From assembly GCA_000231825.2 (NCBI GenBank), contig JH720297.1, positions 2,085,506 to 2,149,505 of the forward strand: a stretch of DNA of 64,000 nucleotides, in the 5' to 3' direction. Numbering within the stretch: the stretch's first letter is position 1; every line of letters starts with the position of its first letter. The notes below the pieces were generated by a model, which had not been told where the DNA came from, made no database searches, and saw nothing but the letters and a program-made list of their open reading frames with translations. This document shows positions 23,657 through 35,991 of the stretch, in pieces. The stretch comes from Tetrahymena elliotti 4EA. Its lineage: Eukaryota > Ciliophora > Oligohymenophorea > Hymenostomatida > Tetrahymenidae. The position numbers and the translations under genes are program-made.

Positions 23657-26600
23657 AAACTTAAATTCAATTAAAATAATTAACAGATATTTCTATTTTA
23701 ATATTCTTTCTATCTATCTAATTAAGCTAAAAATTTAAATAATTTATTAAAAAATTATCAAATTAATATTTTGATACAATTAAACTTTGTTTTAAAGCTT
23801 TAAGTAATCACATTAAAATTCATTTTATTTTCTTTTAATGTAATTTTAAAATTAAGTTTTTTATAATGAAAACATTTTTTAAAAGCTGGTTGCGTGTAAA
23901 TAGAAAATCGAAATAAAATTATTTCAATGAAAAGTATATTTTAATAAAAAATTCATTCACATTTATTAAGATTTAAAATTGTTTTGTAAGATGAATTAGG
24001 ATATTTAATTGAGTTATTTAATTTAAATATTACCTATATAAAATATTTTAATTGTCTATTTTATTAATTTAAAAATAATGCTTTCTTAGTACTAATTTTT
24101 TAATTAAATGATAAAATATTAGAAATAATTTATATTTTTGGACAAAGTAAATATTATTTCAGCTCTTTAATTTTTAAATATTTTGAAGTTGAATAAGATT
24201 TTAACTTTCAATAATAAAATTTTATAATCTTTAGTTTGTGTTATTGTAAGTAATATATATTTAAGAATTTAGTTTGAGTATCAATTTAGATTATTTATCA
24301 CTAAAATATGAGGTGATTAACAAATTACCTGACTTCAACATATAAAAAATTAATATCTTATTTTAATGTAAAATATTGATTTTCTATCAAGTTTTTGTAA
24401 CTCAATAAAACACGTGGAATACTAAGATAAAAGTGATCATATTATTCCAAAAAAAAGATAATTTTGAAGAAATCTAATATTGACTTGATATAATAGTAAG
24501 ATTGAGCTATCAGTGATTTATTTGAATTAAAAAATAAAAGTATTACTCAAAATATATTTTTTTATTTATATAAAAGAAATAGAAAGAATATTTTATTGTA
24601 TTTTCTCACTTTTACAACTCAACAACTCATTAAATATCTCAAATAAACTTTACTCATCTTAGAACTATCTGAGCTAAATTGAAAAATTTCATTTACAATC
24701 TCAATTATTTTTTGCATTTATTTTTGTGAAAATGCTTTGAATAACTTGCTTGAGAGAGAATAGCAAATAAGGTCAAATTGAAATTCTAAATTTCATTATA
24801 AATAAATCAATAAATCACTTGATTAATTGAGGGGAGGAATCTGAAAAGAAGAAAGAAAAATCTAAAAATTTATGAAAATTAAATGAATAAAATTTGAAAT
24901 TTGATAAAAGGAATAAGTAAGTTGTGGTTGAAATCCAAAATCAACATTTTAATGAAAATAAATTTTAAAAAAGTAAAATTTGATATTATTATTAGTAAAG
25001 TGGCTCTTTTTATGTTTTATTTAAAAATGAAATAAATTACTTTTATTTTTTGGTATAATTCAAATATTTTTCTATCTCATCTGGAATATGAAATAAACAA
25101 TTAATTGTAATCTATAGCTAGTTGTTATTATAAATAATATTGGAATAGAAAGAAAGTTATCATCAATTATTATTGACAAACATTCTATTTAATTTGAATT
25201 CAATAGAAATTTTATTTTTGTTTGTTTGATCGATTTTTAGAAGCTCTTTATAGAATATTAAATTTATGATCTTTCGTTTCTATTTAATATCCGCCAACCA
25301 AAACGTACTTCTAGAACATTCAAATTCAATAAATAGATTTATCTTTTTTTAGTTTTATTGAAAGCTTTTTTTTAAAGATTTCTTCATCAAGTAATTAAAA
25401 ACAAAAGTGTTCGAGCTCAAATTTAGTTTAGCTTAGTAGCTAAGAAATTTAATTGATATTAAAGTCATAGTTGAAATAGAAAACAAAATCATTTCAATGT
25501 AAAAAAGTTTGTTTAATAATTGGTTGTAAGCATCACTTTTCGCAGATATTAAAAAAAAATCTTTACGAAATTAATTAAAAGTTATTCACAATCAAAAAGC
25601 TATATCATCTTATTGTCTGCTTCGTTGTTAAAAAAATAAACTTTTCTTTTATTTTAAAGAGGTTGAATGATGAGATGATAAAATTTAATAAGCTTATTTT
25701 AGATATTTTCATTGATTCTCTCATATTAAGATTAATTACTTCAATACGTGTTTTAAATGCAAGTTTTATTTTTAATAAATTTTATATTTTAAAACAACAT
25801 TAATTGTATCACAAACAAGGGATGGGGTATGTCCAAAATAACTTAGTTTTTATAAAGTTTAAATAAAATATGAAATAGAAAAAAATGTAATAGATATTTT
25901 TAGTTGATGCCCGTAATCTGAGTCAGCTATTTATTTTCAGTTAAATACAAATTTATTTCCTTACTGCAAAAACATAAACACTCTTTCAGTAAAATGAATA
26001 TGTATTGATTTTAGAACATTTTTCTTTTACATTTTAAACTATTTACACTATTTTTTTAAAGTTGATTTAAGTTATTTGAAATATTTTTAATAAAAGTTAA
26101 TTGAATTGTAAAATTGTTTAGAGCAATTTAAAAATTTTCAAAATAAAATGTTACTCAGTCCAAACATTGAGTATTATTTAACTTATTTAGTATAAAAATG
26201 GAGAAAGATGTTAAGGTTAGCTTAATTGAGTGCAAAACAGAAGGAAAGGGAATATTATTACATTTTGAATAGAATGAATAATACAGAAAGAAGTATAATC
26301 ATCTGTGAGTAAAGGATAAGTAGGAGGAATGTTTTGGAATACAAGAGTGAAAATAGTAACAGATTAAAAAGCTAATCTAAAAATGATGTTGAGCCATGAA
26401 AAGAGATAAATTATTAAATTGAATAATATAGTCAATAAGAGGAATGATGATTGAACTAAAAATAATGGTTATAAATGTAAAAGCCATTTAAAAAGTAGCT
26501 TGGTGAGAAGGAATATTATTAAGATGAATCAAAATAATAATTAATGTAAATGGTTAGTGAGTGGATAAAAGGTAAATTAGAAGTTTTTGAATGCATGAGT

Positions 26601-27273
26601 TTCTAAATTGGGAAAGATATCAATTAAATATATAATCTGGTTTTTTGTGAGGAAAAGGAATACTTTATTACAATAACTAGAAAAAATTGAAGGGTAATGG
26701 TAGATTAACTCGCTCCTGATTCCAGACATAATTGAACAATAATGAATGAAAATTTAAAAGAAAGAAATTTATTTTTTTGCTACTTCACAAAATAAATTAA
26801 ATTTCATTTTTGAAAGTTAATAATAAAGGAAGGTTTTTTACATAAATTGTATTTATATGATGATAGTGTAGAAAATATAAATGAAGTTTTATAGTACAAA
26901 ATAATTTATTTTTTAGAGTTTTTTAATTATTTTAAATAAATGGATTGATTTTTATAAAAATATTGTTGATATATCTTTACATTTGTTTTATTAAACTAGT
27001 GGATTTCTTTATTCACTTTATTTCAAACTACTTTTTCTTCTTCTTCCTCTTTTTTTGTGATTTTATTTAGAAAATAAAAATATTATTTTGCTTTTTTTGT
27101 AAGAAGTAGATTAATTTATAGCGAATTTATTCTTTTTATATATTAGATTCCTTCCTTTCAAAACATTTCGTTTGAATAATTTTTAATATATTTGTTTGTT
27201 ATTTTATTAGACTTTGCTTTTACATTAACAAATTGTTTTTATGTTTAAGTTGGTTGGTTGGTTGATTTTGTTT
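23657..27273. other. Long intergenic region between convergent genes
   Basis: About 3.6 kb of AT-rich DNA between the 3' ends of the Nudix gene (+) and the kinase gene (-). Most is featureless. The segment 26180-26760 has a strong purine bias on the plus strand. Its minus strand holds a hydrophobic open frame broken by one TGA (start 26729, TGA at 26531-26529), which I do not accept as a gene. Confidence 0.5.
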
Positions 27274-29016
27274 TCAAATTTTTTGTTTTAAAGACTCATC
27301 TTAAGAAAACCATGGGCTTGAGAGGATGCTTTGGATATCTGGTCTTTGATTAGGGTCTTATTGTATCATACTGGTAATAAGCTATATCATTAAGTACATG
27401 TCTTGCTCACTTTATTCTGTGGCCCAGTGGTTGAGCATTCTTTAGAATTTTTCTTGATTCCAGAATTCTTGGTATCTTTTTTCGTAAATGAATTTATAGA
27501 GAGGGTCAGCTCTGGTGGCTCCTTTGCAACTGTAAGGACAAAGTTGGAATAAGACTGCAAAGAACAGAGTTCCTAAATTGAATATGTCAGCTTTTTTCTC
27601 ATCAAAACCATTGATAAGGTTTATTTAATCTCTATTTTTGGCTTCGTTGAGAAAATCGATAATTTCAGGAGGCTGGTAGTCCGGGTTACGTATCTTCCAA
27701 TTTTAGAATAAAGTGGAACTTTGTTGGTTTTGATTAGTGTATTCTCTTGTGGTGCCAAGATCGGCTAACTTTGCAAAATATTGACCAGATTGTTGGTCAC
27801 AGAATATGAAAATATTATCTGCTTTGATATCATTGTGAGTATAATTAAGGCTGTTATGGAGATAATTCAAAGCAGAGGTTACTTCGAAGAGTATTCTTTT
27901 GGCAAATTACAAACAAAATTGTTTGTGTTAAGAAACTTTGACCAATAATTGGTGAAGATTACATTCGGCAAGTTCCATTTCGATAGCGCAACAAAAGCTA
28001 TTTGGTTCTATTTCAAGATTTTCATAGAGCTAGAAGGCCTTAAGGATGTGTGGATGGTCGATTGAATTAAGAACTTTCCATTCATCTTTAAGCATTTCAC
28101 ACATGCATTTTTAATTCAATTAATCTCCTTATTGTGCGTTAGAATTGCTGGATTAATTTAGGTCTTAATCAAATTAATTAATTTAACGAGCTTGTCTAAT
28201 TTTGGGGTGGAGTTGAAGTTTTAGAGCACGATGGAGGACTTAGTTATTTTCATCATATAAGGAATAAACATAAGAGGAATTAGTCCTGCCAATCATCTTA
28301 CTTTTTTCAAAGGAAAAATGAAGAGATTTATTGGTGTTTTCAAATGTTTTTTGTAAATCTTAATTAATGTAATTGTAGTTCAAGTTTAAAGAATTAGGGA
28401 TATGAGTATATGATTAAGGTATGATAAACTCGTTGCTATTTTAATTGAAATTTAGTTAATTTGTGAGAATTGAGTAATTAAAGTTATTATAGTTATCAGT
28501 AAAAGTAATTGAGTTTATGTTATTATTATTAATTATATTGTTGTTATTGTTGGTGTTGTTGTTGTTGTTGTTGATGATGTTTGAGTTGGTGTTGTTGGAG
28601 ATATTGTTATTTTCAATAATAGCAACGTTACTCATATCAGGAATCGTTTTATTATTTTTGGTAGTAGTAATATTTTTTTGATTTGCATAACTACTTGAAT
28701 TCTAAGATTTTCTTTTGATATTTAAGATAGAATTGTTATTTAATTAATTCAATTTCTAAATATCACAGCAATTAGTTTTATGTCTCCTACAATCATAGTC
28801 TCCCCCGTCTTCTTCATTTTAATTATTTTTCTTCGATTTTTTGTAAGGCTTAGAAGCATCTCTTATCTCAAATTATTGGAAAGAGCTTATAGAAATCGAA
28901 GGTTTTTAGTAGAGAAACGAGGGGTAAATGCGTGATTCTGAATTACTCCCATTTAGAGTGTCTTAGACACTCAAATGAGATTCACAAGGAGACTACCTCT
29001 TAGATTTCTTTTTCAT
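27274..29016 (-). CDS. Divergent serine/threonine-type protein kinase (580 aa)
   Basis: A single uninterrupted exon ends in TGA. Residues 1-~245 are low-complexity and N/S-rich, with a poly-asparagine stretch around 28540-28590. The kinase domain runs from ~250 to the C-terminus: a degenerate glycine loop MIGRTNSSYVYS, ATP-lysine K266 in RALKLQ, catalytic loop HNDIKADN (H394-N401; Asn replaces the usual Arg of HRD, so a non-RD kinase), DLG at 419-421 in place of DFG, and QPPEI as the APE element. Catalytic Lys and both Asp are kept, so activity is plausible. An in-frame open stretch before ATG 29016 follows a possible 3' splice site (TTCCTTAG), so a 5' exon could exist. Probably a ciliate-expanded family; target unknown. 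Confidence 0.88.
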
Positions 29017-29081
29017 CAAAGCTGAGCCTGCGGAAGTCGTTTTCTAAGGAAAGAGAATATAAAAATGTTTGTTTTGTATAA

Positions 29082-29094
29082 GCGAGGTGCTCGC
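29082..29094. promoter_or_regulatory. GC-rich mini-hairpin in kinase leader
   Basis: GCGAG-GTG-CTCGC is a perfect 5-bp stem with a 3-base loop, 66 bp upstream of the kinase ATG. It stands out in DNA this AT-rich. It could be a 5'-UTR structure or a protein site; function unknown. Confidence 0.3.
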
Positions 29095-32000
29095 GTTGCT
29101 GATTAAAGCAAGGTGATATTAGCTAATTAGCTAGCTTCTTTTTGTTTATTGAGGTTGAATCCTTTGTTGATTATTAATTTTTTCAGATTTTTTTATTATA
29201 TTAGTTTTACCTTTTCTTGTTTTAAAAAGTCCAAAAAATTTCTTAAATTCTCGATTAATTAGCGGAAACACTCACTAACTCACTCACTCAATTAATTTAA
29301 TTAATTAATTAATTATTCAATCACCCACTCGTTCATATATTCATTGATTTACTAATAGATAAATTGATATACCTGCTATCTCATAGACTAAATGACTGAC
29401 TTGAGTGAGTGATAATTTGATTGATTGATCAAAAAATTAGAAAAAAAGCTAACAAAACACTAAATTAATTACAAATTGATTGATTTGTATTTGTATGCGA
29501 ATGGGTATATTTATGCCTTTATTAATCTCTTTTTTTTGATAATGATTCTAGATTTATAGATAAATTAATAGAATAGCTCCTATTTTCAATTTAAAACTTG
29601 CCAGAAAATAAATAAATAATTAGAAAAGAAGCAAAGAAACAAAGAAATTAAAAAAGATTGGTTGCTGCTGCTGTGTAAAAAGAAACAATTTAATTAATTT
29701 GTATAGTTAATATGAAGTGTCAAGTAATTTGAAAAGAGTTGGCATTTAATAACGACCTTAAAATTGATTCGCTTAAAAAAACAAAAATCAATTGTATTTA
29801 AATTTCTCTTTCAATACCTTCTTAATGTTTATTTTCTAATTCAAATTCTTTAAATAAAATCATGTATATCTTGCTCTTTTTATCAATTCAATCAAAAATA
29901 AATTCTACCTGCTGCATTTTCGATTAAAATAAACAAACATCTTTATTTTTGGTTGTTTATTTTTTGATACCACTTGAATAAAAATTACAAATTTAAATTT
30001 ACAAAAATTAAGATCATTCATTATATATAATTGAAGAAATTAGTTAAAAAAATAATAAGTATATTCTACTCGTAATTAAAAGTGTAATTAATAAGTTTTT
30101 AACTCTTCATATTATTATTTATTGAAACTATCCCTCTTATAAGTAAAATACCATCAGGCTTCTTATAGAATAAACTGTTTTACTTCAATTTGTGCCATTA
30201 AATATGTTTTATTTCACCTTGCAAGCTAGACTTAAGACTTGCATTTGTATAATAAAAGTAAAATTGTATTTTCATTTATCTAAAGCTAAAAATAGAGATA
30301 AAGATGAAATAAATATAAAATTAAAATGTAAAATATTATCCAATTAATACTTACTTACTTTATTTTTTACTTGTTTCTTTTGTTTGTTTAGTTTAAAAAA
30401 ATAATTCAGATACTTGATTTGTTTGGGGTAGGTAATTAATAATTTACTTACTTACCAACTAATCTATTTTTTTTGTTGGTTTATTCAAATCAAATTGAAA
30501 ATTATAACTAGAATTTCCAACAAGGATTTTATTTTGCTTTAAAGTTAATGTTAAACTTTCAGTTTTTTTATCCATAGCTTCTAACATGTTTTAGGTGTAT
30601 TTAAATATGTAAAAAATAGTGAAAAAAACAAAATTTATGTATATCGATCAATCAATCAATTTATACAATGAGATGTTTATTTAGGTTAGTGCTTCTATCT
30701 TTTAAATATCAGGAAAAATTTGAACACACACACACAAGCATTTTTGTATTTATTTTTTGAAGGAATGCTTTAATTATTGATGAATTGATTTTCTTTTAAT
30801 TTTCTGTGTATATATCTCTCTCCCCACCCTAATTAGAAGTAGGTGTAAATATCAATACTGACTAAAATAGAAACCTTAAAAAGAATAATCAAGAAATAAA
30901 TCAATTATCTTTCTCAAATTAGCTTAATCAATCAATCAATCAACCAAATTGAAATATAAACTCTTCTAGCTAAATAGTTAATATTTTTTTTTCTGCCTAC
31001 TTTATTTTTGATAATATTTAACAGGCTGTAAAATATGGGTAGAGTTTTATACTTAAATTTAATTAAAAAACTCAGGGGGAAATTAAAATTATTTGATCTC
31101 ATATTTGTTTGCTATTTCATTCAATTTTACATACAAATGAAAATTAAAAAAATAAAAAAGGTTGATAACAAAAATAATGATCTCGTTTTAAATCAATCAA
31201 TTATGGATTTATCAATCATCAATAAATAAATCACAATAAATTAATAAATATTACTATCTACGCAATTCTTATCGATAACCTTTTTAATATTTTTATCTAT
31301 AACTATTTTAAATATCCACACTATAAAATGAGTCAGATCAAAAATAAATTTTATTATTATCAATCAATACTTTCTTTTCTACCCTCATTTAAATTACTTT
31401 ATATCTACTTCATTTAGCACTAAATCCTTTCTTCTCACTTTTCATTTTTCTCATATGACATTAAAAATAACTCTACACATTTGACTCCAAAAATAGCACA
31501 GATATTTTTAAAACGATATAGAAAAGTCAGTGCTAATAATTATTGGATTTTATTAGACAGAAACTAAGAAGCAATAACAACAATTTAAGTTCTTTTTACA
31601 GCTTTGTAGTAAAAACTATTTTGTTAATTGTTGCTGTTGCTACCTTGAAAATATAAATCAGCTATAATAAATTCTTCTGGCTCATTGAGGTTATTCATGT
31701 ACATTCCTATAGCATCTACTAGCTACAAATTACTTTATTTTAATTTCTTTTAAATATCTCTTAGTTATTTTTAAGATACTAAATATCTCTTGATAATTAA
31801 TTGCTACTTTTCACTAACTTTTAAATACGACCAAAAATTTATTGCAATAATCACATTTATTTTTTGTCTTGGATATATTTATATTGTTAGCGAGCTAGGT
31901 AGCTAATAAAAAGGTTAAAAATCTTCTAAAATTAATTAATCTACTGATTTTCGTTTAAATATTTTCAAACTTTTATCTCTGTAACAGCCATAAAATTTTT

Positions 32001-32291
32001 GTGTTGCTTGCTTGGATGATTTGTTTTTGTGTTTGTATCTAGGTAGTCAATAAAAAGTTTAAAAATTTTCTAAATTAATTAATTAATTAATCTATTAATC
32101 TACTATGATGCTAAAATTGAGTTTAATTTTTAAAACTTGCTAATTAATTTCTAAAAAGGTTAGCTTAATTCTTAATTTCAATTAAAAAAAGATTTAAAAA
32201 TCATAAAACAAATAAATTTATAACAAATTAAAATATTATTATTGAATATATATAAGTCATTTTAAGAAGTAATTTGGTGAAAGGATATAAA
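29095..32291. promoter_or_regulatory. Divergent intergenic region with simple repeats
   Basis: About 3.2 kb between the kinase start (-) and the 601-aa gene (+), so both promoters should be here. It contains many short simple runs: CACTCACT near 29272, TTAATTAATT near 29295, CAATCAAT near 30645 and 30930, and ACACACACAC near 30725. The open frame at 31035-31229 has the composition of non-coding DNA. No gene is supported. Confidence 0.45.
31885..32105 (+). repeat. Diverged direct duplication
   Basis: Two segments about 150 bp apart share CTAGGTAG, then AATAAAAA-GTTTAAAAAT, then TTCTAAATTAATTAAT and a final TAATCTAC: roughly 31890-31945 and 32038-32105. A local duplication in the leader region of the 601-aa gene. 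Confidence 0.5.
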
Positions 32292-34462
32292 ATGGAATTA
32301 GAAAATGATAGATCGTCTTAATAACAATCACTATCTGATAAATTTAATAATTAGATTAAATAATCTGTCTACTACATAAAAGCTTTATTCAAGCAAAAAA
32401 ATAATATTTCTAAATATTTTTCAGATCTACTAAGTGAACCAGGATTGCTCACCCTTGACACTAAAGTTAATCTGTAAATACAAAGAAAGTGGTTTAATAA
32501 TTTTTTTGATGGGTTTTGTTTAAATGAAGATGATTAAATCCAGTAGCATATGAACTTGAAAGAAAACATTTTCAACTAATATTCTAATTTCCTTAAAGAT
32601 TTTAGGTGCTCGTTCTATACAATCTTTACAAAAGACCTCAAATACTTGCCAGACATTGAACATTTCTAAGAAACAAATAATTAACTTGAAAATTAATTCT
32701 AATAGACGCAAAATAATAACTCAGATCAAATACTCTGTGAATATGATAGTCTCAAATTTGTTAAAGCTATTAGTCATTTAGTTCTATATATGTATTACTA
32801 CTTTTTAGACAAGCACAAAAAAATTTATCTTACAAATGAGATGTTTAACTCACAGCCAAAGCTTATTGATATTGCTTCTATCTCTCACATAGATTACATT
32901 ATTTATTTCTACGAGAGTAATTTCATTTATTTCTTTTTATATTTTGATAGACAGAATTTTAATAAAATTTAAATTTCAACATTTGCTTTGTATCGATTCA
33001 AGATAAATGAACAGTAAAATCATTATTTTAAATAATTTTGACTCATAAAAACTTTAACAAAATAGATTTCATAAAATAATTTTCATTTAGATATCTCAGT
33101 TATTTGATAAAATTATTACTTCAATCATAAACCTTATGCAAACCGTTTTTAAAATACTTACCCAAAATTATTTTATTGAGTAATAAGAATATAAAAACAA
33201 AATAATTCTCACTTGTTTAGGAATTAAAATAACTGAAATAGAATAAATCTAACAACAATTCTTTCTTTTCCAATTTAAAACTAGATAGATATTTATTTAG
33301 CAACCTGAGTTCTTTCAAACCCAAAATCTTTATTTTAGTTTTTCTTTTTTGAGATCAAAAATGATTTTATTAAGATTTTGTTTGTTAGCTTAGCAAATAT
33401 TTTTTTAGGTATTTATCCAATAATTCTTTTTGAGTTATTTTCTCATTTTCTATTTAACTTTTTTTTGTTAAATTTGATGTTGACTAAATAGTTAACTCCT
33501 TTAAAATTTGTTATAAAATACTGAATGCTCTAAAAAATAATAATTTATTAAGCATAAAAATAACATTTAGAGTCTCACAAAAATAATTTTAAAACTTGAA
33601 TAAACATTGAATTAATTTGCTTTGAACTGTTTCCTTTTATTTAATTGTAAATTTTCTAGATAAAGATTATGAAATTATTGAGTATTTTTAATATGTAAAT
33701 TAATTGTTAAATAAATTAGACAACACTGAAAATTATGATGTAGAAGAAGGAGAAAGTCTTGAAGATAGTTTTTAACCAGAAATAGTTAATTATGAGTTGG
33801 AAATAGATTAGTTTGATAACTTTTTGGAAACAATTAAGCTCATTTCAGAAGTAGATGAAGATATTATAAAGTTTATACCTAAAATAGAAGACTTGTATGG
33901 TTTTTTCCTTGCTAAGTAATAAACTATAAAATTATGGAAAGAAAATGCCAGAAAGAAGTAATCGTTAGAAAGTATGTTCAATGATATTATTGAGACATCT
34001 ATTGTAAGTATGTCAATTCATAACAACAAATACATTGATAATAAAAATTTTAATTAATTTTATTTGCATCCATATATAATAATAAATAATCTTACATTTA
34101 ACCATTTTGTATCTCCTTCAAAGATAGTTCGGGATAATATGAAAGATAATCAAAAATTCTTTGATACTTTGTATTCCATTATATTGTCTTAGTTTAGAAA
34201 GATATTCTAAAAAAATTGCTTTATTTCTAATGACTCTTCTAAATAACCTGACCAATCTTAAAATCAAACCTAAAATCCATAAGAAAGCTAAAAACCTACC
34301 AAGTCTCATAAAAAATCTTTAAGTAAAGAACCTTAAACACGTTAACAACGTATTGAGCTTCAAAAATGTCTGAATTTAATACAAGAAACAATTCTTGCTA
34401 CAAAATCCTCTACTCATAGCTTTAGCAAGTTAGCTGATTAAATTTTCCTCAACATATCATGA
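32292..34462 (+). CDS. Unknown 601-aa protein
   Basis: Four exons keep phase: 32292-33013, 33066-33466, 33660-34003 and 34124-34462 (TGA). I do not recognise the family. The N-terminal third is polar with YIKALFKQKNNISKYFSDLL and a Q/N-rich stretch. The middle is rich in F, Y, I and L (DYIIYFYESNFIYFFLYFDR; SQLFDKIITSIINLMQTVFK; FFLSYFLIFYLTFF) and could include buried helices or membrane segments. It then becomes acidic (NYDVEEGESLEDSFQPEIVN), and the last exon has a Q/S/K-rich basic patch before IELQKCLNLIQETILATK. No signal peptide is evident. The third junction is the least sure because the exon 2 donor was chosen by phase. On the opposite strand, frames such as 34118-34309 are only shadows. 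Confidence 0.72.
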
Positions 34463-34683
34463 ACAAATAAATAGAAATTATTAAAATAGGATTAAATTAT
34501 TAATGTAAATTATTACTTATTCTACATTTTCATAAATGTTACCATGGAATAAACAGACAGATATATTTACAATTATATTTTCAAATAATTTTTATTTGCT
34601 TTCTACTAAGCATTATCCTCTTCAAAAAATTTATTTTACAATATTGATTTTTCTTTTTTATTTTCAAAATTTGTTGTTTCTTT
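34463..34683. terminator. Convergent 3' ends
   Basis: A 221-bp spacer between the stop codons of a plus-strand and a minus-strand gene. It is over 80% A+T, and polyadenylation sites for both must lie here. No precise signal can be named. Confidence 0.35.
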
Positions 34684-35181
34684 TCAATATTTCTTTCTTT
34701 AGGGACTCTCATGACTTATTGGCATATCTTAGAATAGTCCACTTTGAGTTTTTTTATGATTAGGGCAAAGAGAACAAGTTGCTTTATTTATTGCTATTTA
34801 TTCTTTTAATGGGAGATTTTCAGGTGCAAATTCTTTATTTAAAGACTATACTTAACTTACTAATAAAATAGATGATTGTTACAAAGGAGCAACTACTGGC
34901 TATAATTTATTTAGCACAACCTAGTTTTTTATGCTGTTGAATTGAGGAAATTTCTTATGTAATTCTTCCAAAATATTTTTTTAATCTGTTGATTAAGATG
35001 TACTATTTTAATGTCCGTTTTATTCTTCTTTCTTTTCTGATTGTTAAGATATATTATTTGGTTGCTTTTATTGCTATTTAGCAGAAGGCTAAGCTCTAGA
35101 GATAGAAGGAGGACGATTCTTCAAAGTAGGAAAGCGATTCAAAACTTCTTCTGGTACGTTATCCTAATTATATCTTTACAT
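34684..35181 (-). CDS. Unknown small protein (165 aa)
   Basis: A single exon from ATG 35181 (MQRYNQDNVPEEVLNRFPTL) to TGA 34684. The sequence is hydrophilic: a P/Q/S-rich N-terminal half (RPPSISRAQPSAKQQQKQP), a middle LEELHKKFPQFNSIKNQVVL, and near the end the C-x-x-C pair ATCSLCPNHKKTQ, which might bind a metal but is a single pair. At least ten glutamines are TAA or TAG, so a standard-code search would shred it. No family recognised. A second reading would use AG at 35166-35165 as a 3' splice site, but the unspliced frame already starts with ATG. Confidence 0.65.
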
Positions 35182-35991
35182 TTTATAGCTGTTAAAATTA
35201 ATCTTAGACTATTTTTTAATTAATTAATTGATTAGATCTGCAAAAATTTTAAGTTATTATTTTAAAAACTATGTTCACTCTTTACCAATTAAATTGTACT
35301 CATCAATAAAAATTAATTGCTAAATATTTATTTATTTATTTCCAAAAAAATTTAAAACCAGTAATAAAATAAACAAGGTAAATAATTTTTTACTATAACA
35401 AAGTCTTTCTTGTTTTCATAAACATATAATTTATAACTCATTACTTAGTAATTTAGAAATTAACTCTTTTATTTAGCCTTTGCTAGATTTTCTTACAAAT
35501 TTTGTTTTTTTTCAAAAAATAAGATTAATTACCATTTGATAATATGGTCAAAAATTTTAAATTGTATATAAAATAGTTGAATTATAGTATATTTGAAAGT
35601 AATATCTAGAATAGAACTAGCTATTAATATAAATATAAATAGGTACATGATTATTTGTTCGAAATAAAAAAGCTAAAAAATAATAAAATAATTAATAAGG
35701 TTAATAGATCCTACTCAACTTTTTGAGTAGAGTTGTGATTGTATTTGATTTAAATGGTTATTATATATTTTTTTTATGTTATAGTTATTGGTTGTTCAGT
35801 CAGTCATTATTAAAATTCAAAAGTTAGTTTTTGATATATTTATTCTTTATTTTAGCAGTATTTCTTTAATTAATTAATTTGATTGATTTTTTATTTAGAG
35901 TTTTTAAATAATTAAAATATCAATTTTTATTTTTGTATTGACTAATTTAGTTAGTGATCATTTCAAAATTAGAAACTATTATTATTTTCTT
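35182..35991. promoter_or_regulatory. Intergenic region upstream of the 165-aa gene
   Basis: About 810 bp between two minus-strand genes. It should carry the promoter of the 165-aa gene and the 3' end of the giant scaffold gene. AT-rich; no gene and no clear motif. Confidence 0.35.

Noticed and set aside
26529..26531. Selenocysteine at the in-frame TGA
   Set aside because: The surroundings are hydrophobic low-complexity sequence with no SECIS-like structure seen and no known selenoprotein similarity.
31035..31229. 64-aa plus-strand ORF
   Set aside because: Its composition is that of AT-rich intergenic DNA, with no exon partner and no family.
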